From positions 1-64,000 of the forward strand of contig JASJAW010000002.1 of the NCBI GenBank assembly GCA_030066795.1: 64,000 nt of DNA, given 5' to 3'. Below, one piece after another: positions 8,666 to 17,409 of this stretch (its first letter is position 1; every line of letters begins with the position of its first letter). The position numbers and the translations under genes were made by a program. Under the pieces are notes generated by a model. That model saw only the letters and a list, made by a program, of their open reading frames with translations, had not been told where the DNA came from and did not search any database. The DNA is from Dinoroseobacter sp. (GTDB lineage Bacteria; Pseudomonadota; Alphaproteobacteria; Rhodobacterales; Rhodobacteraceae).

Positions 8666-9058
8666 TATAACCCGTTGTCCGGTCCTTCATTCTTCGATCG
8701 GTGTGAGCTTAAGTCAGTTTCGAGTGGTCCCAAAGCGTTACATGGCCACAGCAGGCACCAGAAGCGCTTCAATCAACGCTTGCCAACCTTGATGAGACGA
8801 AGTCTGCACGCTGCACACTCAGACATAGAGGGATCGAATGACCAAACGCGACAAAAAAATCAGCTCATAGAAATCAAAAAATAATTTAAAACAGAGCCTT
8901 GCAAACTCTTTCTGATGAAGGCTGACCGATCTTACGTGGTTGGTTCAACCCAAAATCAGTTATCGGAGCGTGGCAGTCGCGCAGCGCAGATTCGCTTGCA
9001 TAGAACCGCGCGCATCACTTTTCTGGGGTTCCAGAAACCTACGCATCGCGCAGATGCC
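8666..9058. other. Intergenic region (393 bp)
   Basis: It lies between the arylsulfatase start and the znuB end. It must contain the sulfatase promoter and the end of the znu transcript. An A/T-rich patch at ~8850-8890 stands out from its surroundings. I find no gene and no clear hairpin-plus-T-run terminator. Confidence 0.5.
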
Positions 9059-9856
9059 TCAGGGACTGCTTTGTTTGCGCCACCCAAACAAGTTCAGCCC
9101 GGCAAAGATCAGAGTCGCAACGCAAACGATAGAGGGCCCGGCCGGCGTGTCGAAAATGTAGGCGCCCTGCAATCCGGCAACTGCAGAAATTGCACCAATC
9201 GCAGCGGCGATGACCGCCATGGACTCTGGTGTGCGGCTCAGACCCCGGGCCGCAGCCGCAGGGATAATCAGCAATGCAGCAATCAGGATCACGCCAACAA
9301 CCTTGATCGCGACTGCGACTGTAATTGCGAGCGCGACGGTGAGGATCAGCTGTTCCCGCCTCGGATTGAGACCGCTGGCAAACGCCAGCTCTTCGTTCAG
9401 CGTCGAGGTCAGAAGCGGTGACCAGCGCCAGACGATCAACGCCACCACAAGCGCCGCCCCGCCCCAGATTACGGCCAGATCGGTTCGGGACACAGCAAGA
9501 ATATCCCCGAACAGATACGCCATCAGGTCAATTCGAATGCCAGACAGGAACGAGACCGCTACCAGCCCGAACGCCAAAGCGGAATGCGCCAGAACCCCCA
9601 GCAGAGTGTCCATCGCATACCCGCGACCAGCCAGCAGGGTCACAGTCAGGGCCATGATCAGTGACACAACCACGGCCCCAATAAAAATCGAAATCTGAAA
9701 CGCCAAGGACAGAGCCACGCCAAGGATGGCGGCATGCGCCGTTGCATCGCCGAAATAGGCCATTCGCCGCCAGACCACGAAGCAGCCGAGCGGCGCAGCC
9801 GCAAAGGCGACGCCAATGCCTGCGATCGTGGCACGCGTCATGAAGTCGTCCAGCAT
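9059..9856 (-). CDS. znuB: Zinc ABC transporter permease ZnuB
   Basis: 265 residues with about eight to nine membrane helices, matching the ABC-3 permease family. Typical family features are 'MAYFGDATAHAAILGVAL' (~32-49), the segment that contacts the ATPase, and 'AALLIIPAAAARGL' near the fourth quarter. It forms the channel of the ZnuABC high-affinity zinc importer in the inner membrane. Its ATG overlaps the stop of znuC by one base, so the two are translationally coupled. Last gene of the zur-znuC-znuB operon. Confidence 0.95.
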   Translation of the reverse strand: MLDDFMTRATIAGIGVAFAAAPLGCFVVWRRMAYFGDATAHAAILGVALSLAFQISIFIGAVVVSLIMALTVTLLAGRGYAMDTLLGVLAHSALAFGLVAVSFLSGIRIDLMAYLFGDILAVSRTDLAVIWGGAALVVALIVWRWSPLLTSTLNEELAFASGLNPRREQLILTVALAITVAVAIKVVGVILIAALLIIPAAAARGLSRTPESMAVIAAAIGAISAVAGLQGAYIFDTPAGPSIVCVATLIFAGLNLFGWRKQSSP

Positions 9857-10599
9857 TACTCGGCAGCCTCATGGCTGTGCGGGTGGTCGTGATCATGGCC
9901 ATGATCGTGCTCGTGCCGGTAAAGCGCGAGCGCCCCGCCCGTGCCTGTTCCAAACAACGCGCGATACTCAGGCGCGGACGCGACAACCGCGGGCGTTCCC
10001 TCGCAGCACACGTGCCCGTTAAGGCAGATGACCCGATCGGAAGCGCTCATCACCACATGCAACTCGTGGCTGATCATCAGAACGGAACACCCGGTCTCGC
10101 GCCGCACAGTTTCGATTTGCTTGTAAAAGGATGCAGAGCCGAGTTGATCAAGCCCTTGCGTCGCCTCGTCCAGCAGCAGGACGTCCGGCGAATTGATCAG
10201 GGCACGCGCCAGCAGAACCCGTTGGAACTGACCGCCCGACAGTTGTGACATCTGGCGTTTGAGCAAATCAGGCGCCCCTGCAGCCTCCAGTGCGGCCTGG
10301 CATTTCAGCCTCGAGACTTGGTCTGTGAGGCGCAAGAAACGCTCGACGGTTATCGGCAGAGTTGGATCAATGTGCAGCCGTTGTGGGACGTAGCCAATCT
10401 TCAAGCCAGGTTTCCTGCGAACGCTCCCGCCGGAGGGATCAATGGCCCCAATCACAGCTCTCAGGAGGCTCGTTTTTCCGGAACCATTCGGACCGACGAT
10501 CGTTACAATCTCCCCGGGCTCCAGCTCCAAGGAAACGTTCTGCAGAACTGTTTTCGCGCCATAGGCAACGTCAAGATTTTCGACGGAAATCAGGCTCAT
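9856..10599 (-). CDS. znuC: Zinc ABC transporter ATP-binding protein ZnuC
   Basis: 247 residues. Walker A is GPNGSGKT (~36-43), the ABC signature LSGGQFQR (~120-127) and Walker B DVLLLDEA (~139-146), with a D-loop and switch His after 'LMISHE'. The C-terminus is unusually His-rich (HEHDHGHDHDHPHSH), which could bind Zn2+ and sense or buffer it at the cytoplasmic face; such tails occur in some ZnuC proteins. It overlaps zur by 4 bases (ATGA) and znuB by one. Confidence 0.96.
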   Translation of the reverse strand: MSLISVENLDVAYGAKTVLQNVSLELEPGEIVTIVGPNGSGKTSLLRAVIGAIDPSGGSVRRKPGLKIGYVPQRLHIDPTLPITVERFLRLTDQVSRLKCQAALEAAGAPDLLKRQMSQLSGGQFQRVLLARALINSPDVLLLDEATQGLDQLGSASFYKQIETVRRETGCSVLMISHELHVVMSASDRVICLNGHVCCEGTPAVVASAPEYRALFGTGTGGALALYRHEHDHGHDHDHPHSHEAAE

Positions 10600-11114
10600 A
10601 CGTCGACTTTTTCAAGACAAGCCGGGCAAACACCCTCGGCCTCAACCACCGTCTTTTCGATCTGGAACCCAGCAGCTTTTGCTGCTGCGCCGAGCGCGCC
10701 CTTGGAGGGGGCTGACTGCGCCTCGGCCACTGCGTCGCACAAACGGCAAATCATAAACGCCGGCGAGTGGTTTGCACCGGGATGTGCGCACGCGACAAAG
10801 GCATTCAAGCGTTCGATCTTATGAACGAAGCCATGCTCGACCAAGAAGTCGAGCGCCCGGTAAGCCACCGGGGGCTGAGAGCCAAAGCCGGCTTCGTTCA
10901 GCAGATCCAAAATAGCGTATGCGCCGAGCGCGCGGTGTTCGACCAGCAGAAGTTCCAGCACCTTTTTGCGCACTGGAGTCAGGCGCAATCCCTCGTCGGC
11001 ACACCGGGTTTCGGCGGCTTTCAGAGCGCTTTCGACGCAAGCTCTATGGTCGTGCTGTTCAAACCCGATCGGCGCTGTGAGTTCGGAGGACATTTTCTGC
11101 GCCTCGCTTGTCAT
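10596..11114 (-). CDS. zur: Fur-family zinc uptake regulator Zur
   Basis: 172 residues from ATG 11114; a TTG at 11129 or the ATG at 11093 (better spaced GAGG ahead of it) are alternatives. The N-terminal winged helix contains 'RLTPVRKKVLELLL' and a recognition region around 'PPVAYRALDFLVEHGFVHKIE', and the C-terminal part carries the structural zinc cysteines as CRLC and CPAC. With zinc bound it would repress znuA and its own operon. It is the first gene of zur-znuC-znuB and diverges from znuA across a short region holding a Zur-like box, so regulation is probably autogenous. Confidence 0.93.
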   Translation of the reverse strand: MTSEAQKMSSELTAPIGFEQHDHRACVESALKAAETRCADEGLRLTPVRKKVLELLLVEHRALGAYAILDLLNEAGFGSQPPVAYRALDFLVEHGFVHKIERLNAFVACAHPGANHSPAFMICRLCDAVAEAQSAPSKGALGAAAKAAGFQIEKTVVEAEGVCPACLEKVDV

Positions 11115-11142
11115 GTTATTACGTATCAATTATACCGCTCTT

Positions 11143-11160
11143 GATGTTATAAAATCACAC
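11143..11160 (+). promoter_or_regulatory. Zur-box-like operator between zur and znuA
   Basis: GATGTTATAAAATCACAC closely resembles the enterobacterial znu operator core (ATGTTATAATATCACAC). It ends 10 bases before the znuA start and sits within the divergent zur/znuA intergenic region, so one bound Zur dimer could block both promoters. A second AT-rich stretch (11115-11135) might hold another half site. Confidence 0.65.
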
Positions 11161-11170
11161 AGGGTGTCCA

Positions 11171-12310
11171 ATGTCCAGAAAGCTCATCCCACTGTCGCTC
11201 ACTGCTGCTTTGATGGGAGGAACCGCAATGGCGGAGGTCCCCAGTGTCGCCGTAGATATCGCCCCTGTGCACTCGCTTGTCGCGCGAGTTATGGACGGCA
11301 TCGGGACACCAAAGCTGATCATTCCTTCCGAGGCCTCCCCGCACCAGTACAACCTCCGGCCCTCAGAAGCTGCGGCACTGCAAGAGGCGGACGTTGTGTT
11401 CTGGCTCGGCGAAGATCTGACGCCCTGGATGGAAGACGCGGTAGAAACGCTTGCGGAAGGTGCCTCTGTGACGGCCCTGCTTGAGGCAGACGGCACCATC
11501 CTTCACGACTTCCGGGAAGGTGCTCTGTTCGAAGAGCATGATCATGGCGACCACGAGGACCATGCCGAGGGCGAAGACCATGACCATGATCATGACCACG
11601 AAGAAGCCAAAGCCGACGATCACGACCACGATCATGACCACGAAGAAGCCAAAGCCGGCGATCACGACCACGATCATGACCACGAAGAGGCCAAAGCCGA
11701 CGATCACGACCACGATCATGACCACGAAGAGGCCAAAGCCGGCGACCATGACCACGATCATGACCACGAAGAGCACGCCCATGAAGGCCATGACCATGGG
11801 GAACATGACCCGCACGCATGGCTATCACCCGCGAACGCAGCAACCTGGCTCGATCTGATTGCCGGGCAGCTTTCGGCCGCTGACCCAGACAACGCCGGGG
11901 CATACTTTGCCAATGCCGCCGCAGGAAAAGCGGAACTGGAAGAACTTGTCGCCGAGGTGAGCGGCATTCTTGACCCGGTCCGCGGTGGGAGCTTTGTTGC
12001 CTTCCACGATGCCTACCAGTATTTCGAAGTCGATTTCGATTTCCCGGCTTCGGGTGCTATTTCCTTAGGCGATGCAACAGACCCAAGTCCGGCGCGGATA
12101 GCAGAAATTCAAGAACGTGTTCGCGAAGAGAGCATCGGATGCGTCCTTGCTGAACCACAGTACAATCCCGGGATTGTGGCGACCGTCCTCGACGGGACCG
12201 AGGCAAGTACAGCCGTCATGGACCCGCTTGGCGTCGGCCTGGACATCGGCCCCGAGCTTTATCCGCAGCTCATTCGCAACATGGCGACAACGCTGGCGGA
12301 TTGTCTGTAA
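11171..12310 (+). CDS. znuA: Zinc ABC transporter substrate-binding protein ZnuA with long His-rich loop
   Basis: 379 residues. A signal peptide (cleaved near 'GTAMA|E', ~21) precedes a TroA/ZnuA-type bilobal binding protein. Conserved ligands appear in 'EASPHQYNLRPSE' (~57), 'HDPHAWLSP' (~215), 'FHDAYQYF' and 'LAEPQYNPG'. Between the first two lies the metal-gathering loop of ZnuA proteins, here ~95 residues, built of four 14-residue repeats of D-H-D-H-D-H-D-H-E-E-A-K-A-D/G plus a partial fifth and flanking His/Asp/Glu stretches. That is much longer than the usual ~30-residue loop. It captures periplasmic Zn2+ for ZnuBC. Divergent from zur. Confidence 0.96.
   Translation: MSRKLIPLSLTAALMGGTAMAEVPSVAVDIAPVHSLVARVMDGIGTPKLIIPSEASPHQYNLRPSEAAALQEADVVFWLGEDLTPWMEDAVETLAEGASVTALLEADGTILHDFREGALFEEHDHGDHEDHAEGEDHDHDHDHEEAKADDHDHDHDHEEAKAGDHDHDHDHEEAKADDHDHDHDHEEAKAGDHDHDHDHEEHAHEGHDHGEHDPHAWLSPANAATWLDLIAGQLSAADPDNAGAYFANAAAGKAELEELVAEVSGILDPVRGGSFVAFHDAYQYFEVDFDFPASGAISLGDATDPSPARIAEIQERVREESIGCVLAEPQYNPGIVATVLDGTEASTAVMDPLGVGLDIGPELYPQLIRNMATTLADCL
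11576..11773 (+). repeat. In-frame 42-bp tandem repeat encoding His/Asp-rich loop
   Basis: Units begin at 11576, 11618, 11660 and 11702, with a partial 30-base fifth unit at 11744-11773. The 14th residue alternates Asp, Gly, Asp, Gly, giving a higher-order 84-base periodicity, which implies duplication of a two-unit block. Units are nearly identical at DNA level, so slippage or recombination could change copy number without a frameshift. Confidence 0.92.
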
Positions 12311-12321
12311 CAACGTCAGAA

Positions 12322-12352
12322 GGACCGGCCATCACGATGTGAAGGCCGGTCC
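12322..12352. terminator. Hairpin between convergent znuA and AsmA genes
   Basis: GGACCGGCC (12322-12330) and GGCCGGTCC (12344-12352) form a perfect 9-bp stem with a 13-base loop, 11 bases after the znuA stop. There is no T-run on either side, so it may work with Rho or as an mRNA 3' stabiliser rather than a classical terminator. Confidence 0.5.
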
Positions 12353-12383
12353 AGTACCCCACTGCGCCTTCTCCGTCTAAGAA

Positions 12384-15167
12384 CTAATTTCCTTGAAGCT
12401 GCGCGATGTCAGGTACGCACGGAATGCGGTTCTGAGGCATCACATTGGCGCCGTCTTCGCGCCGCACGCGCGAGCCGCCTGCCTGCAAGTTGAAGTCCGG
12501 GGACGACAGCTTGCCGCTGACCTCGAAAGGCCAAGCGCTACGCGCCAACGGTCGACCAATAGGCCGCGCTTCGGCCCGCAGGGCAATCGTGTCGTTGCGC
12601 CAGCTCACAGTACCGCTCGCAACCAACTGCACCTGATTTGTCTCTAACACGGCCTGATCGGATGAAATCGTTCCCGCGTCGACGCGAACGGGCGCGGCGA
12701 GACAGGCAATCGTCGTCCGGCGCTCACGACGCTCTTGCGTGAAAAGCCACGGGAAAATACCGAGACCGGCTAGTTCCAGCAGGCTGGTAGCAATCATTCC
12801 ATCGGACATGCGCACGGTCGCCCGCCCCCGCATCGTGTCGAGGAAAGTCTCGGCGTTCTTATACCGGCCGGACAGATCGAAGTTACCAGACAAGACACCA
12901 CTGGCTCCAAGGGAGGTATCAAACACAGTGAGCACATCACCCAAATCCCACCCCCCGGCCGAACCACTCAACCGCACCACGTCGGGCGCGTCGACCATGT
13001 TCATCGTCGCCTGCGCATCAACAGACCCATTGCCATACGTGAACCGGATCGGGGCAAGCCGCGCCTGACCGTCCGTTGCGGTCAACGCGCTGTTTATCGT
13101 TGTCACACCCTTCAGCCCGGACAGGCGTGCAATCGCGATTCCAACCTCAACGTCCATGTATCGCAGCACGATTTCCGGGTCGAAAAGATCGGCGAGCGTG
13201 GGCTCATCCAAGCGCGCAACGATGAGAGGCTGAACGCCCTCTTCGGCCAAGAGAGCTTCCAAACTGCGCGTGGTTTCGCCCTCCTCCGGCAGCATGAGGG
13301 GCTGAACCGGAACTTGGTTTTTCTCCGCGGAGTCAGACGCATCGGTGCCGGAGGTCCCATTGGACAAACTCGATAGGGCTTCGAGCCCGTCAAGCAGTTT
13401 CTCCAGATCGCGCATCAGAAGCGTCGAGCTATTAATGTCGCCCAGTAAGCGCCAGTTCCGGCTCGGACTATCCAAAGCCAGGTCTACCGTCAAATCGGAG
13501 TCGCCCGCTCGGAAACCAGCCGCCGTTTCCAATAGCGAGCCGTCAAACCTGGCGCCAATGTCAACACCGAAAGGAGACAAGTTTATCGGCGGAAGATCGA
13601 GCGCTTCGAAGAAAAGCCCGTCACCGGCAACATCAAGCACCAGATCCAATGTCACATTCTGAGCATTTTCATCGCTGCTGCTTTCCGCAGTGGCACGCAT
13701 GGACCAAAGTTCTGTGTCCTCCGTCCGGAGATCGAAATACCTAAGCCGTGGAAACCCTGCGCTGTCATCCAGCCCGAAACGGCCCGCCACTTTTCCAAAC
13801 TCTGCGGCTGCCTCTTGATCAAAGTCGCCGAGGACCAGTTCTGCGGGAAGGTCGACCCGGCCCTCGAACGCGTAGGACTCAAGCTGCATAGCATCGAGGA
13901 TCTGGCCAGTTGCCAGGACATAGGGCTCATCGATGGGACCCGCTTGCAGAGACATATCCAACAGCTCAAGCCTGCTGTCGGTCGTCCGCCTCATTCGCCC
14001 GATTGAGACCGGACCAAACTCATCAATACCTTTGTTGAAGGCGTTGGTCCTCACCACGGCGTCTTCAACCTTTATTTCACCGCTCCTTCCTTCCAACCGC
14101 GCAGTTACTTCTGCGAACTGGACGTCAGACACCGACTCCGCTGGCGGCAGGCTATCCGGGTCCGGTACCAACTGCAGGTCGAGCGCGATATCAACATCGC
14201 TTAGCGTTTTGAAATCTCGGATATTGCCCGACACAGCAAAAGAGCGCTCGCTGTCAAAATCGAGAAGCAGTTCGATGTCTTCTACGGCGACGATGCCATT
14301 CCGTTCCGAGATATCGGCGTGAAAAGCGCCCTCTCCTTCCAGTGTACGTTCGAGGCGCAGTATCTCTAGAAGTTCGCCGATACTCGTGGTGGTTAAGGAA
14401 AGCTGGCTTGTGTATCCCCCACCTTCGCTTACAGGGTGGTTTACGCCAGCGAACTCAAGCGACAGTGCCCCTATGTCGATATTGGTGCTGAAGGGACCTT
14501 CAACGCTATACTGGCTACTGCTGGAAAAGGGCTGTCCGTTCACGTTTCCAGTGCTGCTGATACGCACCTCCTCGCGCCCTCGCGGTCTTTCAAAAGTCAT
14601 CTCGTCCAGAGCGTAGTCGAACACGAAGCCAGATTTTTGATCGTCAATAAGGACGCGCACAGCGCTGGCAGACTGCGACCGTTCGAGGACGAAGCTCAGC
14701 AGTGTTTTTGCCTCGAAGAACTGCGCTACCGCATCGGAAGCCACGGCTCCAACAGCCCTGTCGGTTTCAATCGCAGGCGCTTTGTCCTCTGCTGATGTTG
14801 CAGGAGTCGACCAAGTGTTACGGCCATCCTCTTGCTGAATAAGATTGACCGACAAGCCGCGCACGATCAGGCCGTAAAAATCACGATCGCCACGGATTGC
14901 CTCCATAAGGTTCGCCTGTAACGACAAATGCTCAAGTTCGGACAGGGGCTGCTCTGGCAGCTCAGAGCTTGGGATCACAGCATCCGTGACTTCAACTATA
15001 AGTGTCGCACCAAGGCGCACGCGGACCGTGCCGTTGATGACGACCGCCTGTCCGATTTCTTCGGTCAGAGACCTTTCGAGAAGACTGCTGCGCAATCCAT
15101 TGAATGCTGCGCTGTAAAGAAGCAACCAGCTCAAGAGCACCAACACAACGGGGACGAGCAGAACCAC
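12384..15167 (-). CDS. AsmA-family protein
   Basis: About 927 residues from GTG 15167. A single N-terminal membrane helix is followed by a very long, beta-rich periplasmic region with AsmA features: an N-terminal 'IEVTDAV...LSELEHLSLQANL' segment and, near the C-terminus, a 'GVLSGNFDLSGRYKNAETFLDTMRG' segment of the AsmA C-terminal domain. AsmA-like proteins are thought to span the periplasm and assist lipid transport or outer-membrane assembly. The start is uncertain: in-frame codons upstream encode a basic 'ISRIAKFGFG' stretch ideal before a membrane helix, and a GGAGAGG lies at 15204-15210, but no ATG/GTG/TTG is found there. Confidence 0.87.
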   Translation of the reverse strand: MVLLVPVVLVLLSWLLLYSAAFNGLRSSLLERSLTEEIGQAVVINGTVRVRLGATLIVEVTDAVIPSSELPEQPLSELEHLSLQANLMEAIRGDRDFYGLIVRGLSVNLIQQEDGRNTWSTPATSAEDKAPAIETDRAVGAVASDAVAQFFEAKTLLSFVLERSQSASAVRVLIDDQKSGFVFDYALDEMTFERPRGREEVRISSTGNVNGQPFSSSSQYSVEGPFSTNIDIGALSLEFAGVNHPVSEGGGYTSQLSLTTTSIGELLEILRLERTLEGEGAFHADISERNGIVAVEDIELLLDFDSERSFAVSGNIRDFKTLSDVDIALDLQLVPDPDSLPPAESVSDVQFAEVTARLEGRSGEIKVEDAVVRTNAFNKGIDEFGPVSIGRMRRTTDSRLELLDMSLQAGPIDEPYVLATGQILDAMQLESYAFEGRVDLPAELVLGDFDQEAAAEFGKVAGRFGLDDSAGFPRLRYFDLRTEDTELWSMRATAESSSDENAQNVTLDLVLDVAGDGLFFEALDLPPINLSPFGVDIGARFDGSLLETAAGFRAGDSDLTVDLALDSPSRNWRLLGDINSSTLLMRDLEKLLDGLEALSSLSNGTSGTDASDSAEKNQVPVQPLMLPEEGETTRSLEALLAEEGVQPLIVARLDEPTLADLFDPEIVLRYMDVEVGIAIARLSGLKGVTTINSALTATDGQARLAPIRFTYGNGSVDAQATMNMVDAPDVVRLSGSAGGWDLGDVLTVFDTSLGASGVLSGNFDLSGRYKNAETFLDTMRGRATVRMSDGMIATSLLELAGLGIFPWLFTQERRERRTTIACLAAPVRVDAGTISSDQAVLETNQVQLVASGTVSWRNDTIALRAEARPIGRPLARSAWPFEVSGKLSSPDFNLQAGGSRVRREDGANVMPQNRIPCVPDIAQLQGN

Positions 15168-15338
15168 CCCAAAACCAAATTTGGCAATTCTCGAAATAGC
15201 CAGCCCTCTCCAACACTCAGAATGCGGTTGCGCACTTCTGCCTGCCTACGGAGCTACGCTAACAGGTCCTCCCGCAGCGCCAAACCCCAAAGACGACACG
15301 TCGTTCTAAGATGTTGTTCTCTTAAACGCCCATTTCGG

Positions 15339-15366
15339 CTCCCCAATGCCGGGGGAGAAGTTTTTT
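15339..15366 (+). terminator. Terminator-like hairpin at the 5' end of speA (possible attenuator)
   Basis: CTCCCC (15339-15344) pairs with GGGGAG (15352-15357) over a 7-base loop and is followed three bases later by TTTTTT (15361-15366), the layout of an intrinsic terminator on the plus strand. A mutually exclusive pairing CGGC (15336-15339) with GCCG (15348-15351) is possible. Because it precedes or overlaps the beginning of speA rather than ending a gene on this strand, it may be a leader attenuator responding to polyamine or arginine supply. Confidence 0.45.
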
Positions 15367-15453
15367 CATGACGCTGTCCGGTTTTCATCTTGCGTCGTGC
15401 AGGATTTTACTCCTTCTGTCAGCGCGCACACCGAACCGCGCGAGATATGTCCA

Positions 15454-17382
15454 GTGACCGCAGATCAGACCGCCAGATTTGCCCGTAAATCCGCCGATGA
15501 CAGCGCGGCGATTGTGGCCGATATCTATGGTATCGACCGTTGGGGGCACGGGTTTTTCGAGGTACTGCCGAGCGGGCATCTCGCGCTGCGCAACCCACTG
15601 GACCCGGACGCCCGGCCGCTGTCATTGCCTGACATTGTGTCCGATCTTCAGGCTCGCGGCATCGAAGCGCCGCTACTTCTGCGTGTTGGAGACTTTCTGA
15701 GATCTGCGATGATGGAGGTCCACGGGGCATTCTCTAGTGCGATAGAAAAGACTGGCTACAAAAACACGTATCGCGGCGTGTTTCCGATCAAGGTGAACCA
15801 GCAAGCGCAGGTGGTCGACAGGATCGTGGAGTATGGGCGCGCGATGGATTTCGGACTGGAGGCCGGTTCGAAACCCGAACTTGTGATCGCACTATCACAC
15901 AGCCTGCCCGCGAACGCGCTGATTGTTTGTAACGGGGTAAAGGATGCGGAGTTCATCCAACTCGCGACACTGTCGCGGAAACTGGGCTTCAACACTGTCA
16001 TCGTGCTGGAAAGTCCAAAAGAGGCGGACACCGTTATCCAGGTGTGCAAGGACCTCGACGTCGAGCCCATGTTGGGCGTGCGGGTCAAACTGACCAATAC
16101 CGTCGGAGGAAAATGGGCCAAATCCTCGGGCGACCGCTCGACCTTTGGGATGAATACCGAGCAACTGGTCAGCGTCATGGACAAGCTGCGGGACGCGAAT
16201 ATGCTGCACTGCCTGAAGCTGCAGCACAGCCACCTTGGCAGCCAAGTACCGGACGTCAACGATGTGCGCCGTTCCGTTACTGAGGCGTGCAGGTATTTCA
16301 CCGAAATGACCCGTGAAGGTGCGCCGCTGACCCATCTCGACCTCGGCGGCGGGCTGGGCTTTGACTATACCGGCGAAAAACGCGCAGCGGAAAACTCGAT
16401 CAACTATACGGTCGACGAATATGCGACCAACGTGGTCGAGATTGTCGGCTACGCTATGGACGAAGCCAAGATCGCTCACCCGGTTCTGGTAACCGAAAGC
16501 GGCCGCGCAGTGGCGGCAAGCAGCTCGATGCTGGTCTTCACTGTGCTCGAGGCCACACTCTACGATGCGCCGACCATGAGCCTTCCACAGGCGGGCGACC
16601 ATCACCTAATGAGCGATCTGGCGGCGGTCGCAAACTACCTCGCCGCCGATCGTCTGCAGGAGTGCCTGAACGACGCGACCTTCTATCGGGACGAAATGCG
16701 TGCGCTGTTCCGGCGCAACTATATTGACCTGCGCCAGATGGCGCGTGCAGAGCGGTTGCATATGTGGCTTCTCACCCGCATTCGGGCGCTGGCGGTGGAC
16801 GTCGAAGACGGGTCTGAGATCAACGAGCAGCTCGAGGAGATGTCAGACATCTACCACTGCAACTTTTCGCTGTTCCAGTCTCTCCCAGATGTTTGGGCCA
16901 TCGACCAGCTGCACCCGATCACCCCTTTACAGATGCTGGATCAGACGCCGGACCGGCGCGCAATCCTGTCCGACATCACGTGCGACAGTGACGGTAAGAT
17001 CGATCAGTTCATCCTGTCGGACCGTGTGGCGGGTGCGCTGCCGGTACATTCACTGCCTGAAGATCAGCCCTATTACATGGGGGTGTTTTTTGTCGGTGCG
17101 TACCAGGAAACACTGGGCGATCTGCACAATCTCTTCGGTGACACGAATGTCGTGACTATCGAGTTCTTGCCGGAAGGCGGGTTTGATCTGGCACACGAAC
17201 AGGAGGGAGACACGATCGCCGAGGTGCTGAGCTACGTCGAATACGATCCGGCAGACTGCATCACAGCGTTTCGGCGGATGGTGGACAGGGCCACCACATC
17301 CGGGCGTCTGACGAGCTCCGAGCGGCGCGATCTGATGCGAGCCTTCCGCGAGTCGATCGCGGGCTATACTTATTACGAATAA
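15454..17382 (+). CDS. speA: Biosynthetic arginine decarboxylase
   Basis: 642 residues from GTG 15454; an ATG at 15346 would add 36 residues that resemble no part of the family and would start inside a terminator-like hairpin. This large fold III PLP enzyme converts arginine to agmatine and CO2. The PLP-binding lysine lies in GVFPIKVNQQ (AAG at 15790-15792), the glycine-rich phosphate loop is 'DLGGGLGFDY' and the C-terminal catalytic cysteine is in 'DITCDSDGK'. The 'YGIDRWGHGFFEV' start motif corresponds to the N-terminal strand of E. coli SpeA. It opens a four-gene polyamine operon, 27 bases ahead of the next gene. Confidence 0.95.
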   Translation: MTADQTARFARKSADDSAAIVADIYGIDRWGHGFFEVLPSGHLALRNPLDPDARPLSLPDIVSDLQARGIEAPLLLRVGDFLRSAMMEVHGAFSSAIEKTGYKNTYRGVFPIKVNQQAQVVDRIVEYGRAMDFGLEAGSKPELVIALSHSLPANALIVCNGVKDAEFIQLATLSRKLGFNTVIVLESPKEADTVIQVCKDLDVEPMLGVRVKLTNTVGGKWAKSSGDRSTFGMNTEQLVSVMDKLRDANMLHCLKLQHSHLGSQVPDVNDVRRSVTEACRYFTEMTREGAPLTHLDLGGGLGFDYTGEKRAAENSINYTVDEYATNVVEIVGYAMDEAKIAHPVLVTESGRAVAASSSMLVFTVLEATLYDAPTMSLPQAGDHHLMSDLAAVANYLAADRLQECLNDATFYRDEMRALFRRNYIDLRQMARAERLHMWLLTRIRALAVDVEDGSEINEQLEEMSDIYHCNFSLFQSLPDVWAIDQLHPITPLQMLDQTPDRRAILSDITCDSDGKIDQFILSDRVAGALPVHSLPEDQPYYMGVFFVGAYQETLGDLHNLFGDTNVVTIEFLPEGGFDLAHEQEGDTIAEVLSYVEYDPADCITAFRRMVDRATTSGRLTSSERRDLMRAFRESIAGYTYYE

Positions 17383-17409
17383 CGCGCGGCGCGCGCGATG
17401 GAGGAACCA

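Noticed and set aside
11576..11773. Tandem repeat that could be taken for a CRISPR array
   Set aside because: Units are contiguous without unique spacers, keep the znuA reading frame and encode His/Asp. It is a coding repeat.
15346..15453. Upstream ATG start for speA
   Set aside because: It lies in the loop of a terminator-like hairpin, and the extra 36 residues match nothing in the arginine decarboxylase family. Kept only as an alternative.
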